This document shows, in pieces, positions 12,476 through 22,931 of a DNA stretch of 64,000 nt. Source of the stretch: Bedellia somnulentella (taxonomy: Eukaryota; Arthropoda; Insecta; Lepidoptera; Bedelliidae); contig OY755190.1 of NCBI GenBank assembly GCA_963576735.1, positions 5,945,695 through 6,009,694 of the forward strand, given 5' to 3'. The translations under genes were made by a program, and so were the position numbers. The first letter of the stretch is position 1. Every line of letters starts with the position of its first letter. Under the pieces are notes generated by a model, which worked only from the letters and a program-made list of their open reading frames with translations, was not told the origin of the DNA and ran no database searches.

Positions 12476-13424
12476 AATAGTCAACTTTTACGACTTTTTA
12501 AAAACTAAAACTATCCGTTTTCCTTCTAAATTTTCTGTTTCACAAAACTATTAGATTACCCTATAAAGGCAATTTACAATAATTACTGTTATTTATTTCG
12601 CGTCGATGAAGCGTCAAACTAATCAAAAGTATTTTATGTTTCCTCAATTAATTGGCGCAGATTTTCCCGTGTCATATTATAAATTGATTCATATTGACAA
12701 GTATTCAATTATGTACGATGATCAGGCTCGATAATGCGTCTATTGATGAGCTTAGAAATTCATCATTGATAAAATAACCAGGGTCTATAATAACGATACT
12801 GGCTACCAGCTTGCTACAAAATTAATTTTCATAGAACATGGGACCATTTGATTAATATTCATGTACGTCCTATAATGAAACTCCGAAATATTTATCAGTT
12901 AAATTTTATCACAAATTTAATCATAATCATCTCGCGACAAGTAAAGCTATTATTATAACTAATTAAATATATCGCTAATAAGACAATTGAATTGTCGCGC
13001 AGTCGAAAAAATTAAAAGACCATCTATTGTCTGAGAAATTATTTATTCCGTATCTATACCTACCCTTTTTTGGTATTACAACCGCGTAAAGAGAAGGTGA
13101 ATTATGTAGTTTGGAGTAGAAAGAACACAGCATTACATATAAGATGAGTTAAAGAATGGAATAAGATGAACGCAACATATACTAGTGGCTTGCTTTGCAC
13201 GGGTAGTATACGATGACTGCTCATCCCCATGACATTTAGCTTATGCCACATACCCTACGTTTATTCTGATATTTTCAGCTATTTACTGGTGAATGAATTC
13301 ATAAAGAAGAAGCAGAAAAAGCATGAAAGCACACATATAAACACACAAAATCTCTCCAAGTTATAATAATTATAGAAGACATGGTCAGTTTATGTGAAAA
13401 ATATATGTTTAGTGAACAGCTTTA

Positions 13425-13660
13425 GCTGTGTAGTGTCAGCTTAAAATAGCACTACTTCATTTTTATCCCGTCTGTGTTCATAAGAGGCGACTATGGGTAT
13501 TAAGGCTTCTTAAGTGATTTAGTGGCGATGCTGTTGGAGACCCATCACCAAAAACCGCTGTTTTACAATCTTTTCACCACTCAACTTCCAAAAGTGGCTG
13601 AGGAATTTCTTACTCCGCCGCTCTGGCTACCACTTCCACGGATTATAGTCGTGAGTATGT
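13425..13660 (+). repeat. Rep-A, full copy interrupted downstream
   Basis: Subfamily a copy. It is followed at 13660-13770 by a reverse-oriented Helitron-like end (GCGACTTCGTCCGCGTGG) and then a second Rep-A piece. Confidence 0.65.
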
Positions 13661-13784
13661 GTACCCGCGACTTCGTCCGCGTGGACTTAATATTTTGCAT
13701 CCGGCTTACATCCAGAATACCGAAACACTATCTCAACTTCTGTTTTTTTATATTTACATTACCACGGGCGTTGTAAAGGATAAA

Positions 13785-13955
13785 AAGACATTCAGGCTTT
13801 TTAAGTTATTGTTGGGCGATGCAGTTGGTAACCCATCACTAACAACCTTATTTAACTACCTTTTCCCCAATCTATTTCCAAAAGTGGATGAAGAATTACT
13901 ATCTCTGAAGCTATGGCTACCCTTTTATGAAATTTATGGCCGTTAGTATATACTA
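13785..13955 (+). repeat. Rep-A, 3' part
   Basis: Starts at the AGGCTTTTTAAGT block and ends at GGCCGTTAGTATAT. It may be a second insertion beside the preceding copy rather than the rest of it, because blocks overlap. Confidence 0.55.
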
Positions 13956-14334
13956 ATTAATGATTGATAGAGATGAATTTCATAAATTCAATCGCACCAA
14001 GTTTTATGTTTCTAGATACAAAAATGACAATAATCTCTATATTAACTATCTTTTGCTATATCAACCTCTTAGGGGTTGAGTTCCAGAAATTTCCATTTTA
14101 ATTGTTCATAAGAATCATGAAACAAACCATTTTGTACCAAGTTTTTATGTAAAAAAATGAGAATATCTTAAGTACAAATACGAATAGTAGTTTGGCGGTG
14201 GCCCGGTGCTGCCCTCTACACACTCGGGAAAATGGGGATGGTTAGTGGTAGATCTCCATCCAAAATAATCGCTGAAGTAAAAAAAATTAACACTGTTTAT
14301 TTTAAAAAATATTTACAACACTTGACCAGACAAA

Positions 14335-14398
14335 AGATCTTTTATTTATGAGTAATAATCCCCACATGAGGAATTCATGTCAAAAAACATTAAATTAC
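14335..14398 (+). repeat. Rep-B, isolated right end
   Basis: Carries CTTTTATTTATGAGTAATAA, CCCCACATGAGG and the outer AAAAAACATTAAAT. It is the exact reverse complement in type of the left end of the copy at 21128, which shows that the family has inverted ends. Confidence 0.55.
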
Positions 14399-14675
14399 TT
14401 GACCAGACAGTCTGAAAACCTTTTAGGTTTTTAGTAGACTGTCAGCTCGGCATATTCACGTATGCTTATATTCTAAAAACAATACATTAAATAAATAGAA
14501 GAAAGACATGGGCATTTATACATCACAGCGTTTACAAAAATGATTTTTTAATATAGATAAAACCTGAATTTTATTTGTATTTTGCAGTTTCGTTACAATA
14601 GATTTCGGTAGATTATTAAGCATATTTGGCATAATGTAGCTCCATACTCTTTCTCCATACATATTATTACATAAC

Positions 14676-15042
14676 ATAAACATAACATAAACGTTCACGC
14701 CGTTTATCCCCGAAGGGGTTGGCAGAGGTACCAATACTCCTGAACTCACATGGCAAGCGCCATCTAGTTTCCAGAGAAGGTACCCACGTTTTGCTTAGAA
14801 AGTGTACTCACGTGATAGGGGGCAGGCCTATCGCCGTTTTGTACGAATACACTGTCACATGACTAAGTACAAGTCAGCCATGTGGGTTTCCTCACGATGT
14901 TTTCCCTCACCGTTAGCAACCATGATAAATTAACCACACATATGACTTTGGAAAAGACAAATTGGTGTAGGCCCGTCCCAGGATTGGAACTCACGCCCTT
15001 CTGTTTTTCGGGCGGGTGTTCTACCCACTGGACTATCATGTC
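14676..15042 (-). repeat. Rep-C: tRNA-derived SINE, full copy
   Basis: Read on the minus strand, the head GCGACATGATAGTCCAGTGG (A-box-like) and GAGTTCCAATCC (B-box-like) are followed by GACGGGCCTACACCAATTTG. The body contains GAGGGAAAACATCGTGAGGA and CACGTGAGTACACT, and the tail has CGTGAACGTTTATGTTATG. This is one of two full-length copies in the window (the other is at 59311). Confidence 0.8.
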
Positions 15043-15084
15043 GCTATATTATTACATTTAGGCTTTAAATACAGCGGCATATAT

Positions 15085-16690
15085 GACAGAGATCTTAAAT
15101 TATCATTTTTTTGTTTCTACTTAGATTGTTAATTTGTTTATGATATGCTGAAATAATATTAATTTTTACTTTATCCAAAACATTAAATACTTTGCAGAAT
15201 TCAAATAGCTCATCATACTTGTCTTTGTAAATGTGTTTAGTTTTTAAAGGTACAATTAGTTTTAAGATTCTTGCTTGTAAATCATATATTTTGCATAGAT
15301 ATGTTTTGTATGTTCTACCATAACAAGAAAGGCCGTAATTAATTGTTGAATCTGCTAATGCCATATACGTAGCCTTAGGGTGCCATACGGTAACTTTTAT
15401 TTCAAAACTAGTGGATCGTCCCAGCTTCGCACGGGTAGCGTTGTTTTTTTAAATATCTGAGGTTTCTTTCTTCAGTCACTGCCCAAGCATTGTAAAATTC
15501 AGCGCAATGTTTTCAATTTATTAAATTTATAGCACTCCCTAAACAGTGTAGTTTGGTGATTTTAAATGCGCTTTGATGAACGGTTCAGTATTTCCGTTTA
15601 ATAGCAAATTTTGAAATAAAACGCTATGAAGTATTTATAACAGTCTAAAAAATAAATCATTACGTGATGTAGGATGCAACTACTGGCGCCATCTAGTATG
15701 TTATATGTAAATTAGTAAAGATTTGGTTTTGATCACGGGTGCGATGGCTTATTTTATGTATAATTTCGGTGTTTGTCTACCAATTTCTATGATTCTTTTT
15801 TTATTGAATAGGTAATAATATTACATTTTTTAAATTTGGGATGAGAGAGACGTTTACAAACGTAAGAGTAAACAAATATAATCAGAATAATCCGAACTGC
15901 TAAGCTATCAGGAATTACACGTGTTATTGTGAGTCAACCGTAAAAGATAGACATAAACTGCTGAGGATTTTTTTTTAGATAATTTTATGAAGAATATTTC
16001 CGTCACACATGATTTCTATGTAGGTTTAACCATTGAGGCAGCACACGCGACGGAAGCTTAAAAAATGGAGTAACTTCTCCCGTTTTCCCAAAATTTCTCA
16101 AAATTCCCCTTTATTACTCTGCTGGAAAGTATACAAAAACCTGCGCAGGAGTATGAAAAATAATTGTACCAAGTTTCGTTAGAATCCGTCGAGTAGTTTT
16201 TGTTTCCATAAGGAACATACAAACCGACAGACAGACAGACAGACAGACAGAAAGACAGACAGACAGACAGACAAAAATTTTACTGATTGCATTTTTGGCA
16301 TCAGTATCGATCCCTAATCACCACCTGATGGTTATTTTGAAAATATATTTCATGTACAGAATTGACCTCTCCACAGATTTATTATAAGTATAGATATTTA
16401 ATTTTGCCATTATCGCCCTGAGTTTAGTATAGACATGTGCGGTGTGGGGTCCCCAATTGAATTTATGGTCGATTATTATGCCCAAGTACGCATGCTGATT
16501 TACCAATTCCAAATAATCACAAGCACACACACCAGCACTCCCGTGTAAACAGCTGTATTCGTGGGCTTTAACTTTGGTGATATGATTTGTTTTCAAAAAC
16601 GGAAAATGTTTATGCATAATTTTGGTTTTGTTATAATTTATGGCTAAGTGGTAAAGTGAATATATTATATATATGTTGCAGGGATATGAT
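15085..16690 (-). pseudogene. non-LTR retrotransposon (jockey/CR1-like) reverse transcriptase remnant
   Basis: Two pieces of one reverse transcriptase C-terminal part, on the minus strand. 16395-16690 encodes LAINYNKTKIMH, then YLGIIIDHKFNWGPH and YTKLRAIMAKLN, the typical pattern after the RT palm in jockey/CR1-type LINEs. 15085-15364 encodes MALADSTINYGLSCYGRTYK and DLQARILKLI, the next conserved blocks. Between them lies a 987-bp Helitron-like element (15408-16394); removing it brings the blocks together with only a stop and a frame slip. The upstream part is cut off at about 16680 by the foldback element. The clade assignment is by pattern only. Confidence 0.7.
15408..16394 (-). mobile_element. 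non-autonomous Helitron-like element inserted in LINE
   Basis: On the minus strand it begins TCTATACTTATAATAAATCT and ends with the hairpin-like CCCGTGCGAAGCTGGGACG, then CCACTAG. Host bases are A before and T after, as expected for Helitrons (5' TC, 3' CTRR, A^T target). It contains a (GTCT)n microsatellite near 16220-16275. A related copy in the opposite orientation lies at 19254-20219. No Rep/helicase coding is present. Confidence 0.65.
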
Positions 16691-17478
16691 AAAAATGGGG
16701 ATTTGGTCAATTCCCTAAGGGAGTTGATCAAATCACGGAGGATGTTAAAATAACAACACGATTTTACCTTTTCCCTAAACAAATCTAGTGAATTGAACAA
16801 ATCCCTAAATTGGTTCAGTGGAATGACAAAAATAAGATATACCTTCACAGGGGGGGTGCAGGGGGGCAGAGCCCCCCTGCTTGGGGGGGTCGGGGGGCGA
16901 AAGCCCCCTGCAGACAATGAAAAATTAGGTCACATTTAGTTAGGTTAGGTTAGGTTAGATTATGTATAAAACGAGCGAGCGTAGCGCAGCGGAGCGAGCA
17001 CCTAAATGCCTGAATTGAACAAATCCCTAAAATAAGTAGTATACCCCGCCCCCCGTCCTCTATATGTAGCAAGCTGCAAGCAAGCAAGTATGGCATATAA
17101 GCATGCATCAGGCATTTAGGTGCTCGCTCCGCTGCGCTACGCTCGCTCGTTTTATACATAATCTAACCTAACCTAACCTAACTAAGTGTGACCTAATTTT
17201 TCTTTGTCTGCAGGGGGCTTTCGCCCCCCGACCCCCCCAAGCAGGGGGGCTCTGCCCCCCTGCACCCCCCCTATGTAGGTATATCTTACCAAATAAATCT
17301 TTAAAATACCACTGTAATATTATTTTTGTCATTCCACTAAACCAATTTAGGGATTTGTTCAATTCACTAGATTTGTTTAGGGAAAAGATAAAATCGTGTT
17401 GTTATTTAAACATCCTCCGTGATTTGATCAACTCCCTTAGGGAATTGACCAAATCCCCATTTTTATCATATCGCTGCG
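16680..17478. mobile_element. foldback-like element with ~330-bp inverted arms
   Basis: The left arm (about 16682-17010) and right arm (about 17100-17478) are reverse complements with small indels. The arms run, outside to inside: GATATGATAAAAATGGGGAT, GGTCAATTCCCTAAGGGAG, TTTGTTTAGGG; then a G/C-rich block with GGGGGGTGCAGGGGGGC; then a TTAGG run (GTTAGGTTAGGTTAGG), and GAGCGAGCGTAGCGCAGCGG. The unpaired middle is about 90 bp. The right arm carries an extra ~65 bp near 17270-17330. No ORF is credible; the open frames here are by-products. It interrupts the LINE at 16680. Confidence 0.75.
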
Positions 17479-17479
17479 A

Positions 17480-18300
17480 CATATACATAAAGCTTGAATC
17501 ACCTGAGATACGAACCCGGTACGATTGATTCATAATAGTTCTAATTAAATATTCATAGTAGTTAGTTATACCGCTACGCCACGGGGACTTTACCGGCGGT
17601 GTCAAATTTTTATTACGCTATATTTTATATTAGTCTTACTTTTACTTTTATATTAGATTCACCATCATTTAGCTTCTAAATTTACATGTTTTTATTCGTT
17701 TGCAATATATAAGTAGATGTAAAAAAACATTTTAGACGATAAAACAAATAGTACATCATCCCTCGGGAATTCCTCATTTTCGGGGATTCATTATCATATC
17801 ATTTAGCTTCTAAATTTAAGTTTATATTAGTTTGCAATATATTACTTTGTTTTAAACGACACACGGCGCTATCTCCAATCCATCCAGCAAGTAAACAATA
17901 CTTTTGTTTTCCCTCGGTAACATTATTTTTTTTCGAGATAAAAAGTACTCTTTTATTTAATCACGGCTTCTACCTATACGTCTGCTATATTTCAAAGCAA
18001 TCGGTTTAGTAGTTACGGCGTGAAAGTGGCACAAACTAACAAACTCACTTTCAAATTTATAATATTCGTATGGATATCAAGCCCAGTAAAACAATATCAC
18101 CACACTAACATTAAACTCACGAAATGTAGATGTAACACTACTCCCTATAGCATCGACTTAGTGGCGGATTTACTGGTAGGCGGAATAGACTAAAGCCTAA
18201 GGTGGCAAATTGGCCCAATATTTTTTCTTTAAGCAATAGATAAATAATATTTTATAAGTAAGATAAGAGTAGTGACCGTACCGCAATCGAGGGTATGATG
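17480..18300. other. gene-free stretch with Helitron-like scraps
   Basis: 17900-18080 contains, in reverse orientation, the sequence block common to Helitron-like elements here (CGGTTTAGTAGTTACGGCGTG, compare the forward form near 35755). A tRNA-like scrap (minus strand GTGGCGTAGCGGTATAA and GGGTTCGTATCTC) is near 17510-17590. Nothing else is supported. Confidence 0.4.
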
Positions 18301-18339
18301 GGATAAGCAATTAAGCGCTTTAATTATTAACAAGGCAGC

Positions 18340-18830
18340 GAAGTTGTCGTAAATTGAACATAAAGCTCCGTGTCAGGCTGCTGTTGTGTTACATTTGGCC
18401 AATTGTCTTGTATGGCTGTGAAACGTGGACTTTAAAAGATGACACCACAAAACGCTTACAAGCATTCGAGATGTGGTGCTACCGTCGGATGTTGCGCATT
18501 AGTTGGACACAGAGAGTTCGAAATGAGATCGTGCTCCAGCGTGTTCATATGTCCCGGAAATTGATGCCCATCGTGAAAAAGCGCAAAATTGAATACCTTG
18601 GGCACGTGTTCAGACACGAAAGATATTCACTGCTCCAACTGATCATGATGGGCAAAGTTGAGGGAAAGAGACGCGCTGGGCGCCGGCGAAAATCATGGCT
18701 CCGGAACATACGGGAATGGACCGGCATAACCTCCGTCGAACAACTGTTTCGGTTGGCTACTAATAAAGAGGAGTTCAAGAAGCTGACGGCCAACCTTCAG
18801 AATTGAAGAGGCACTTGAAGAAGAAGAAGA
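18340..18830 (+). pseudogene. RTE-like LINE, C-terminal part of endonuclease-reverse transcriptase
   Basis: An open frame of 150 codons (18354-18806) encodes the region after the RT palm: LRVRLLLCYIWPIVLYGCE, WTLKDDTTKRLQAFEMWCYR, RMLRISW, then KIEYLGHVFRHERY, GRRRKSWLRNIREWTG. This is the familiar C-terminal end of RTE-type endonuclease-reverse transcriptases. It stops and runs into a (GAA)n tail at about 18815-18833, which marks the 3' end. The 5' part, with endonuclease and the RT catalytic core, is absent: a typical 5'-truncated LINE copy, no longer functional. A second LINE scrap (GGCGACCACAGAGAACATAT) is at 18955-19010. Confidence 0.75.
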
Positions 18831-19029
18831 AGAAGCGATAGTTATTTCACAACCGCACGGGATAAAGGAAAAATAAAAAAATAGTAAAATAATGATGATC
18901 AGGAGGATGAATGAAAGTGAATAAGAGAATGGAGAGAGAGTGTCAGTAGACGGCGACCACAGAGAACATATCTAGATCAAATAGAGAATGAGCTCAAAAA
19001 GGCTTGCGTGGTCTCAATAATATAAAACT

Positions 19030-19372
19030 ATTTTTAACAAAAAGAAAACCGACTTTATAGTTGAAAAAACTACCGAAAATAAACAATCAAGTACTAAAAA
19101 GTAAGAAATAAGTTTTTAATTAAATATGAGTACTGTGATTAACACTTTAGAAATTTCTTTATTCCACACGCGTCAGTTCAACCTACATAAATCTTAAAAT
19201 TCTCTTAAATTAATTTGTGAGTCGGTGCCAGCCTGCATGATAATCTATATCTATCTATACTTATAATAAATCTGTAGAGAGGTCAATTCTGTACATTAAA
19301 TATATTTTCAAAATAACTATCAGGGGGTGATTAGTGATCGATACTGATGCCAAAAATGCAATCAGTAAAATT

Positions 19373-19413
<41 letters not shown>

Positions 19414-20617
19414 CTGTCTGTCTGTCTGTCGGTTTGTATGTTTCTCATGGAAACAAAAACTACTCGACAGATTTTAACGAAACTTGGTAGAATTATTCTT
19501 CATACTCCTGGGCAGGTTATAGTGTACTTTTCAGCAGAGTAGTGAAGGGGAATTTCGGGAAATTTTGGGAAAACGGGAGAAGTTACTCCATTTTTTAAGC
19601 TTCCGTCGCGTGTGCAGCCTTAATGGTTACATTTACATAGAAATCATATATCACGGAAACATTGGACATAAAATTGTCTAAAAAATACCCTTCTACAGCA
19701 TATGTCTATCTTTTATGGTTGATTCACAATAACACGTGTAACTCCTGATAGCTTAGCAGTTCAGAGCATCCTTATATTTGTTTACTCTTACGTTTATAGT
19801 TCTCTCATTCATCTCTCATTTAGAAAAGTTTACATTGTTACCTATTCAATAAAAAAATAATCATAGAAATCGGTATAGAAACACCAACTATTACATGAAA
19901 TAAGCCATCGCGTCCTGTCGTCGCACGTGAATACTGAATACTGCTATATGGATTATTTTTTAGTTATGGTTGCGCGCGCAATAGATAGCCGGGAGTATAT
20001 GTATGATGTATGCAAAGTTTGTAACTCTGATTGTTTGTTTGCATAGGTTTATTTTCGGAGATACTGAACCGTTCATTAAAGCGCTTTCACAATCACAAAG
20101 CTCCACTATTCAGGAGTGCTATAAGTAGCGCTAAATATCACAAAGGTTGAGCAGTGATTGAAGAAACCTCATATATTTTTAAAACTACGCTACCCGTGCG
20201 AAGCTGGGCTGATCCACTTTGATAATAAGTGTGTATTTGTATAATGCACGTACAGCATGTACATGTATAATGTAGGATACCTACATGGTAGGGTAAATTG
20301 ATATTTATACGTATTACCATTTAAAACGTTAGGCGATAGATATATATATGTATGTATTGTCGAGATTGTAAAAATCAGAGATAGATAGCAGGGTGAATTT
20401 AAATTTAAATTTTGTCTGGCACCGACTCAAAAATTAATTTAAGAGAATTTTAAGATTTATGTAGGTTGAACTGACGCGTGTGGAATAAAGAAATTTCTAA
20501 AGTGTTAATCACAGTACTCATATTTAATTAAAAACTTATTTCTTACTTTTTAGTACTTGTTTGTTTATTTTTGGTAGTTTTTTCAAATATAAAGTCGGTT
20601 TTCTTTTTGTTAAAAAT
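19030..20617. mobile_element. element with ~200-bp inverted arms around a Helitron-like copy
   Basis: The left arm (about 19030-19225) and the right arm (about 20410-20617) are reverse complements, from ACAAAAAGAAAACCGACTTT at the outside to GAGTCGGTGCCAG at the inside. The interior is about 1.18 kb, most of which is the Helitron-like copy 19254-20219. AACCGACTT-type ends are also seen at 21695. No transposase is present. Confidence 0.65.
19254..20219 (+). mobile_element. non-autonomous Helitron-like element, second copy
   Basis: Same element as 15408-16394 in the opposite orientation, with the same 5' TCTATACTTATAATAAATCT and a GTCT microsatellite at about 19375-19432. The 3' end is CCGTGCGAAGCTGGGCTGAT, then CCACTTTG, so the terminal CTAG has been lost. 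Confidence 0.6.
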
Positions 20618-20854
20618 TATTTTATTTTACAAGTTTTAGAGATGGGTAGACCTGGCAAAGATGCCTCTAGGATGAGGAAGCGACAGTTACTGTATTATTT
20701 TTCGTATTTTCGGTATTTCTATTATTGTACGAATTGAAGATTTTGGCATATTGCACAGTATTAAATAGGCTCAACCATATGTAACTGTACATTGTTCTTG
20801 AAATCCCTCGAAAGGCGATGGTCTACAATTCTACATCTTGACTCAACAAAGACT

Positions 20855-21032
20855 CAAACGTTTACGTTGAATATCCCCGAAGGGGTTAGCATAGGTACTA
20901 ATACTTCTGAACATCACGTGATATTGTCCTGATATTGACCTGTTGTTCAGAGTACCCAAGATTTGCGTGGACAGTGCACTCACGTGATACAGGGTAGGCC
21001 TATCGGCGTTTTGAACAAATACGTTGTCACAT
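20855..21032 (-). repeat. Rep-C SINE, tail half
   Basis: Contains ATATCCCCGAAGGGGTTAGC and CAGTGCACTCACGTGATA. The tRNA-like head is missing; the break lies beside a piece of a different repeat (CCCCTCAATCTCCTGGGATG) that recurs at 21520. Confidence 0.65.
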
Positions 21033-21127
21033 GATTGTGAGTTTCGACAGTCCCCTCAATCTCCTGGGATGCCATCATCAGATCCTGGTCTCATGGTACT
21101 TTCTCGGTAACAGTAACATAACAAAAG

Positions 21128-21310
21128 AAAATTTAATGTTTTTTGACATGAATTTCTCATGTGGGGATTATTACTCAGACAACTGACACTGTAGCTCAGT
21201 TGGCAGAGCGACGGGGGCGTATACCCGAAGGTCGCGGGTTCAAACCCCGCCAGTGTCGAAATTTTTCTTTCCTTTAATAACATCTTTTATTTATGAGTAA
21301 TTACAAAAGA
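21128..21310 (+). repeat. Rep-B: tRNA-core repeat, well kept core
   Basis: The core 21187-21258 folds as a tRNA-like cloverleaf: GACACTG pairs with CAGTGTC, A-box TAGCTCAGTTGGCAGAG, B-box GGTTCAAACCCC. The left end is the outer inverted repeat (TTTTTTGACATGAATTTCTC, ATGTGGGG). The right end is CGAAATTTTTCTTTCC to TTATTTATGAGTAAT. Confidence 0.7.
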
Positions 21311-21504
21311 AATATTTAATGAACCTGTACTTCTCTTCATAAAAGCTGCGAAAATTAATGTTGAAAGAACTATTACCTAACTCCTAGTGATTGAGGACCT
21401 ACACCTTCCATCATCAGCTAAGTAGCATAACATTATGATTTCCAGAAGCAAATGCCAATATAACTTCAGAAAATATGTAAAACGCGGTACATATATCTAT
21501 AAAA

Positions 21505-21770
21505 TTTGAGGGTTCCCCTCGATTTCTCCAGGATCCCATCATCAGACCCTGATATCCTCATCATGGTACCAATCCGGGAGTATCTTCTTTCTAATAAAAT
21601 AATAATAATCAAAATCGTTTTATAAATGGCGAAGTAATCGGCGAACAAACATAAAAAAATTACTATACGGTCGAATTGAGAACACTCCTTTTTTTGAAGT
21701 CGGTTAAAAAGAGTCTCTGCCTAACCTTATGACAACTAATGGCGTAAACGTGTGTAAATATATTTTTAAT
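21505..21770. repeat. unclassified repeat piece
   Basis: Shares CCCATCATCAGA.CCTG with 21050-21110 and ends at CTTTTTTTGAAGTCGGTTAA, a repeat end I recognise as common in moth genomes (from memory). 21715-21770 resembles a LINE 3' end (GTCTCTGCCTAACCTTATG). The rest of 21770-22420 holds nothing identifiable except the ARPC4 5' flank. Confidence 0.4.
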
Positions 21771-22424
21771 ACGGTTCTAATTCCAAACATCTGCATGTAC
21801 ACATTTTATTTGTTAACAAAGGTATTTGATGAAATGCGACACTAAAAAAATAGCTTCTTCATCACAACCTATACTAACTATTTATGAAAGTTCAGTAGAG
21901 GAAATATTAAAAAATATTGGTTGGACGATCATTTGACACGTCTTAATACCCTTGGTCACACGCAATATACAACACCCTTGGGAAAAAATGGTTACTGCGA
22001 TTCTAACCCGACACTTCAGAGTATTTCATTACATTACAAACAGATGTAGTGTCAAAGCAAACTGAATCTAAAACAGTTGATCCAATTTCTATCCAAATAT
22101 GAACCAATCATGGAAATTTTATTCACGCCCACATCACACAAAATAGCGACAAAGTAAAATTTGTATTCGAGTGAATCGTCAACCTTACTTCTTTTACAGG
22201 ATGATAATAATTTAGTCTTCATTATCAAAATATAAACATAATGTAAACCTAGCTTTAACAGAGTAATATACTCTCTGCCAACAACTTGTGCTGACTTTGT
22301 CATTTTGACATTGACATTTGTCATCCTTTATTTATTAGTCATAAAACGTCAAAAAGATTGCGTCAATTTGCCGAGAAGGCTTAGGTGTGGTTATATTATT
22401 ATTTTATCGTAAATCTAGTGAACA

Positions 22425-22931
22425 ATGTCGGCGACTTTAAAACCTTATTTAACAGCCGTGAGACACACTCTCACGGCAGCTATGTGCCTAGAACATTTCT
22501 CGTCCCAGGTGGTAGAAAGATACAACAAGCCTGAAGTGGAGGTTAGAACTAGTAAGGAACTTTTACTCAATCCAGTAATCATTTCGCGTAATGCCAACGA
22601 GAAAGTGCTTATTGAATCATCTATTAACTCTATAAGGGTTAGTATAATGATAAAACAAGCCGACGAGATCGAGAAGATATTGTGTAAAAAGTTTATGAGA
22701 TTTATCATGATGAGGGCGGAGAATTTTATAGTTTTACGACGAAAACCGGTGGACGGATATCATATCAGTTTTCTGATTACGAATTTCCACACTGAGCAAA
22801 TGTATAAACACAAATTGGTAGACTTTGTTATATATTTTATGGAAGAAATTGATAAGGAAATAAGTGAAATGAAGTTAGCAGTGAATGCCAGAGCTAGAAT
22901 TTGCTCTGAAGAGTTCTTGAAACGATTTTGA
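22425..22931 (+). CDS. Arpc4: actin-related protein 2/3 complex subunit 4 (ARPC4, p20)
   Basis: Subunit of the Arp2/3 complex, which nucleates branched actin filaments in the cytoplasm; ARPC4 pairs with ARPC2 to form the structural core that binds the mother filament. The single uninterrupted frame of 168 codons equals the usual family length. Recognised blocks: [20 protein letters not shown] at the start, [54 protein letters not shown] helix, [16 protein letters not shown], and the C-terminal [19 protein letters not shown]. The start ATG has CAATG context (gaacaATGtcg) and is the family start. AATAAA follows at about 22985. The gene has no intron and no downstream A-tract. It is flanked by repeats on the left and a long AT-rich 3' region on the right. 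Function is family knowledge; identity is clear from sequence. Confidence 0.95.
   Translation: MSATLKPYLTAVRHTLTAAMCLEHFSSQVVERYNKPEVEVRTSKELLLNPVIISRNANEKVLIESSINSIRVSIMIKQADEIEKILCKKFMRFIMMRAENFIVLRRKPVDGYHISFLITNFHTEQMYKHKLVDFVIYFMEEIDKEISEMKLAVNARARICSEEFLKRF

Noticed and set aside
16220..16275. Regular short repeats resembling a repeat array (also 19375-19432)
   Set aside because: Plain GTCT microsatellite inside a Helitron-like element; no spacers, so not a CRISPR array, and this is a eukaryotic contig.
16318..16917. 199-codon open frame on the minus strand
   Set aside because: It runs across the Helitron end, a LINE fragment and the left foldback arm; only the middle third is real LINE coding sequence.
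18545..18793. 82-codon minus-strand open frame
   Set aside because: Antisense shadow of the RTE-like LINE coding sequence at 18354-18806.
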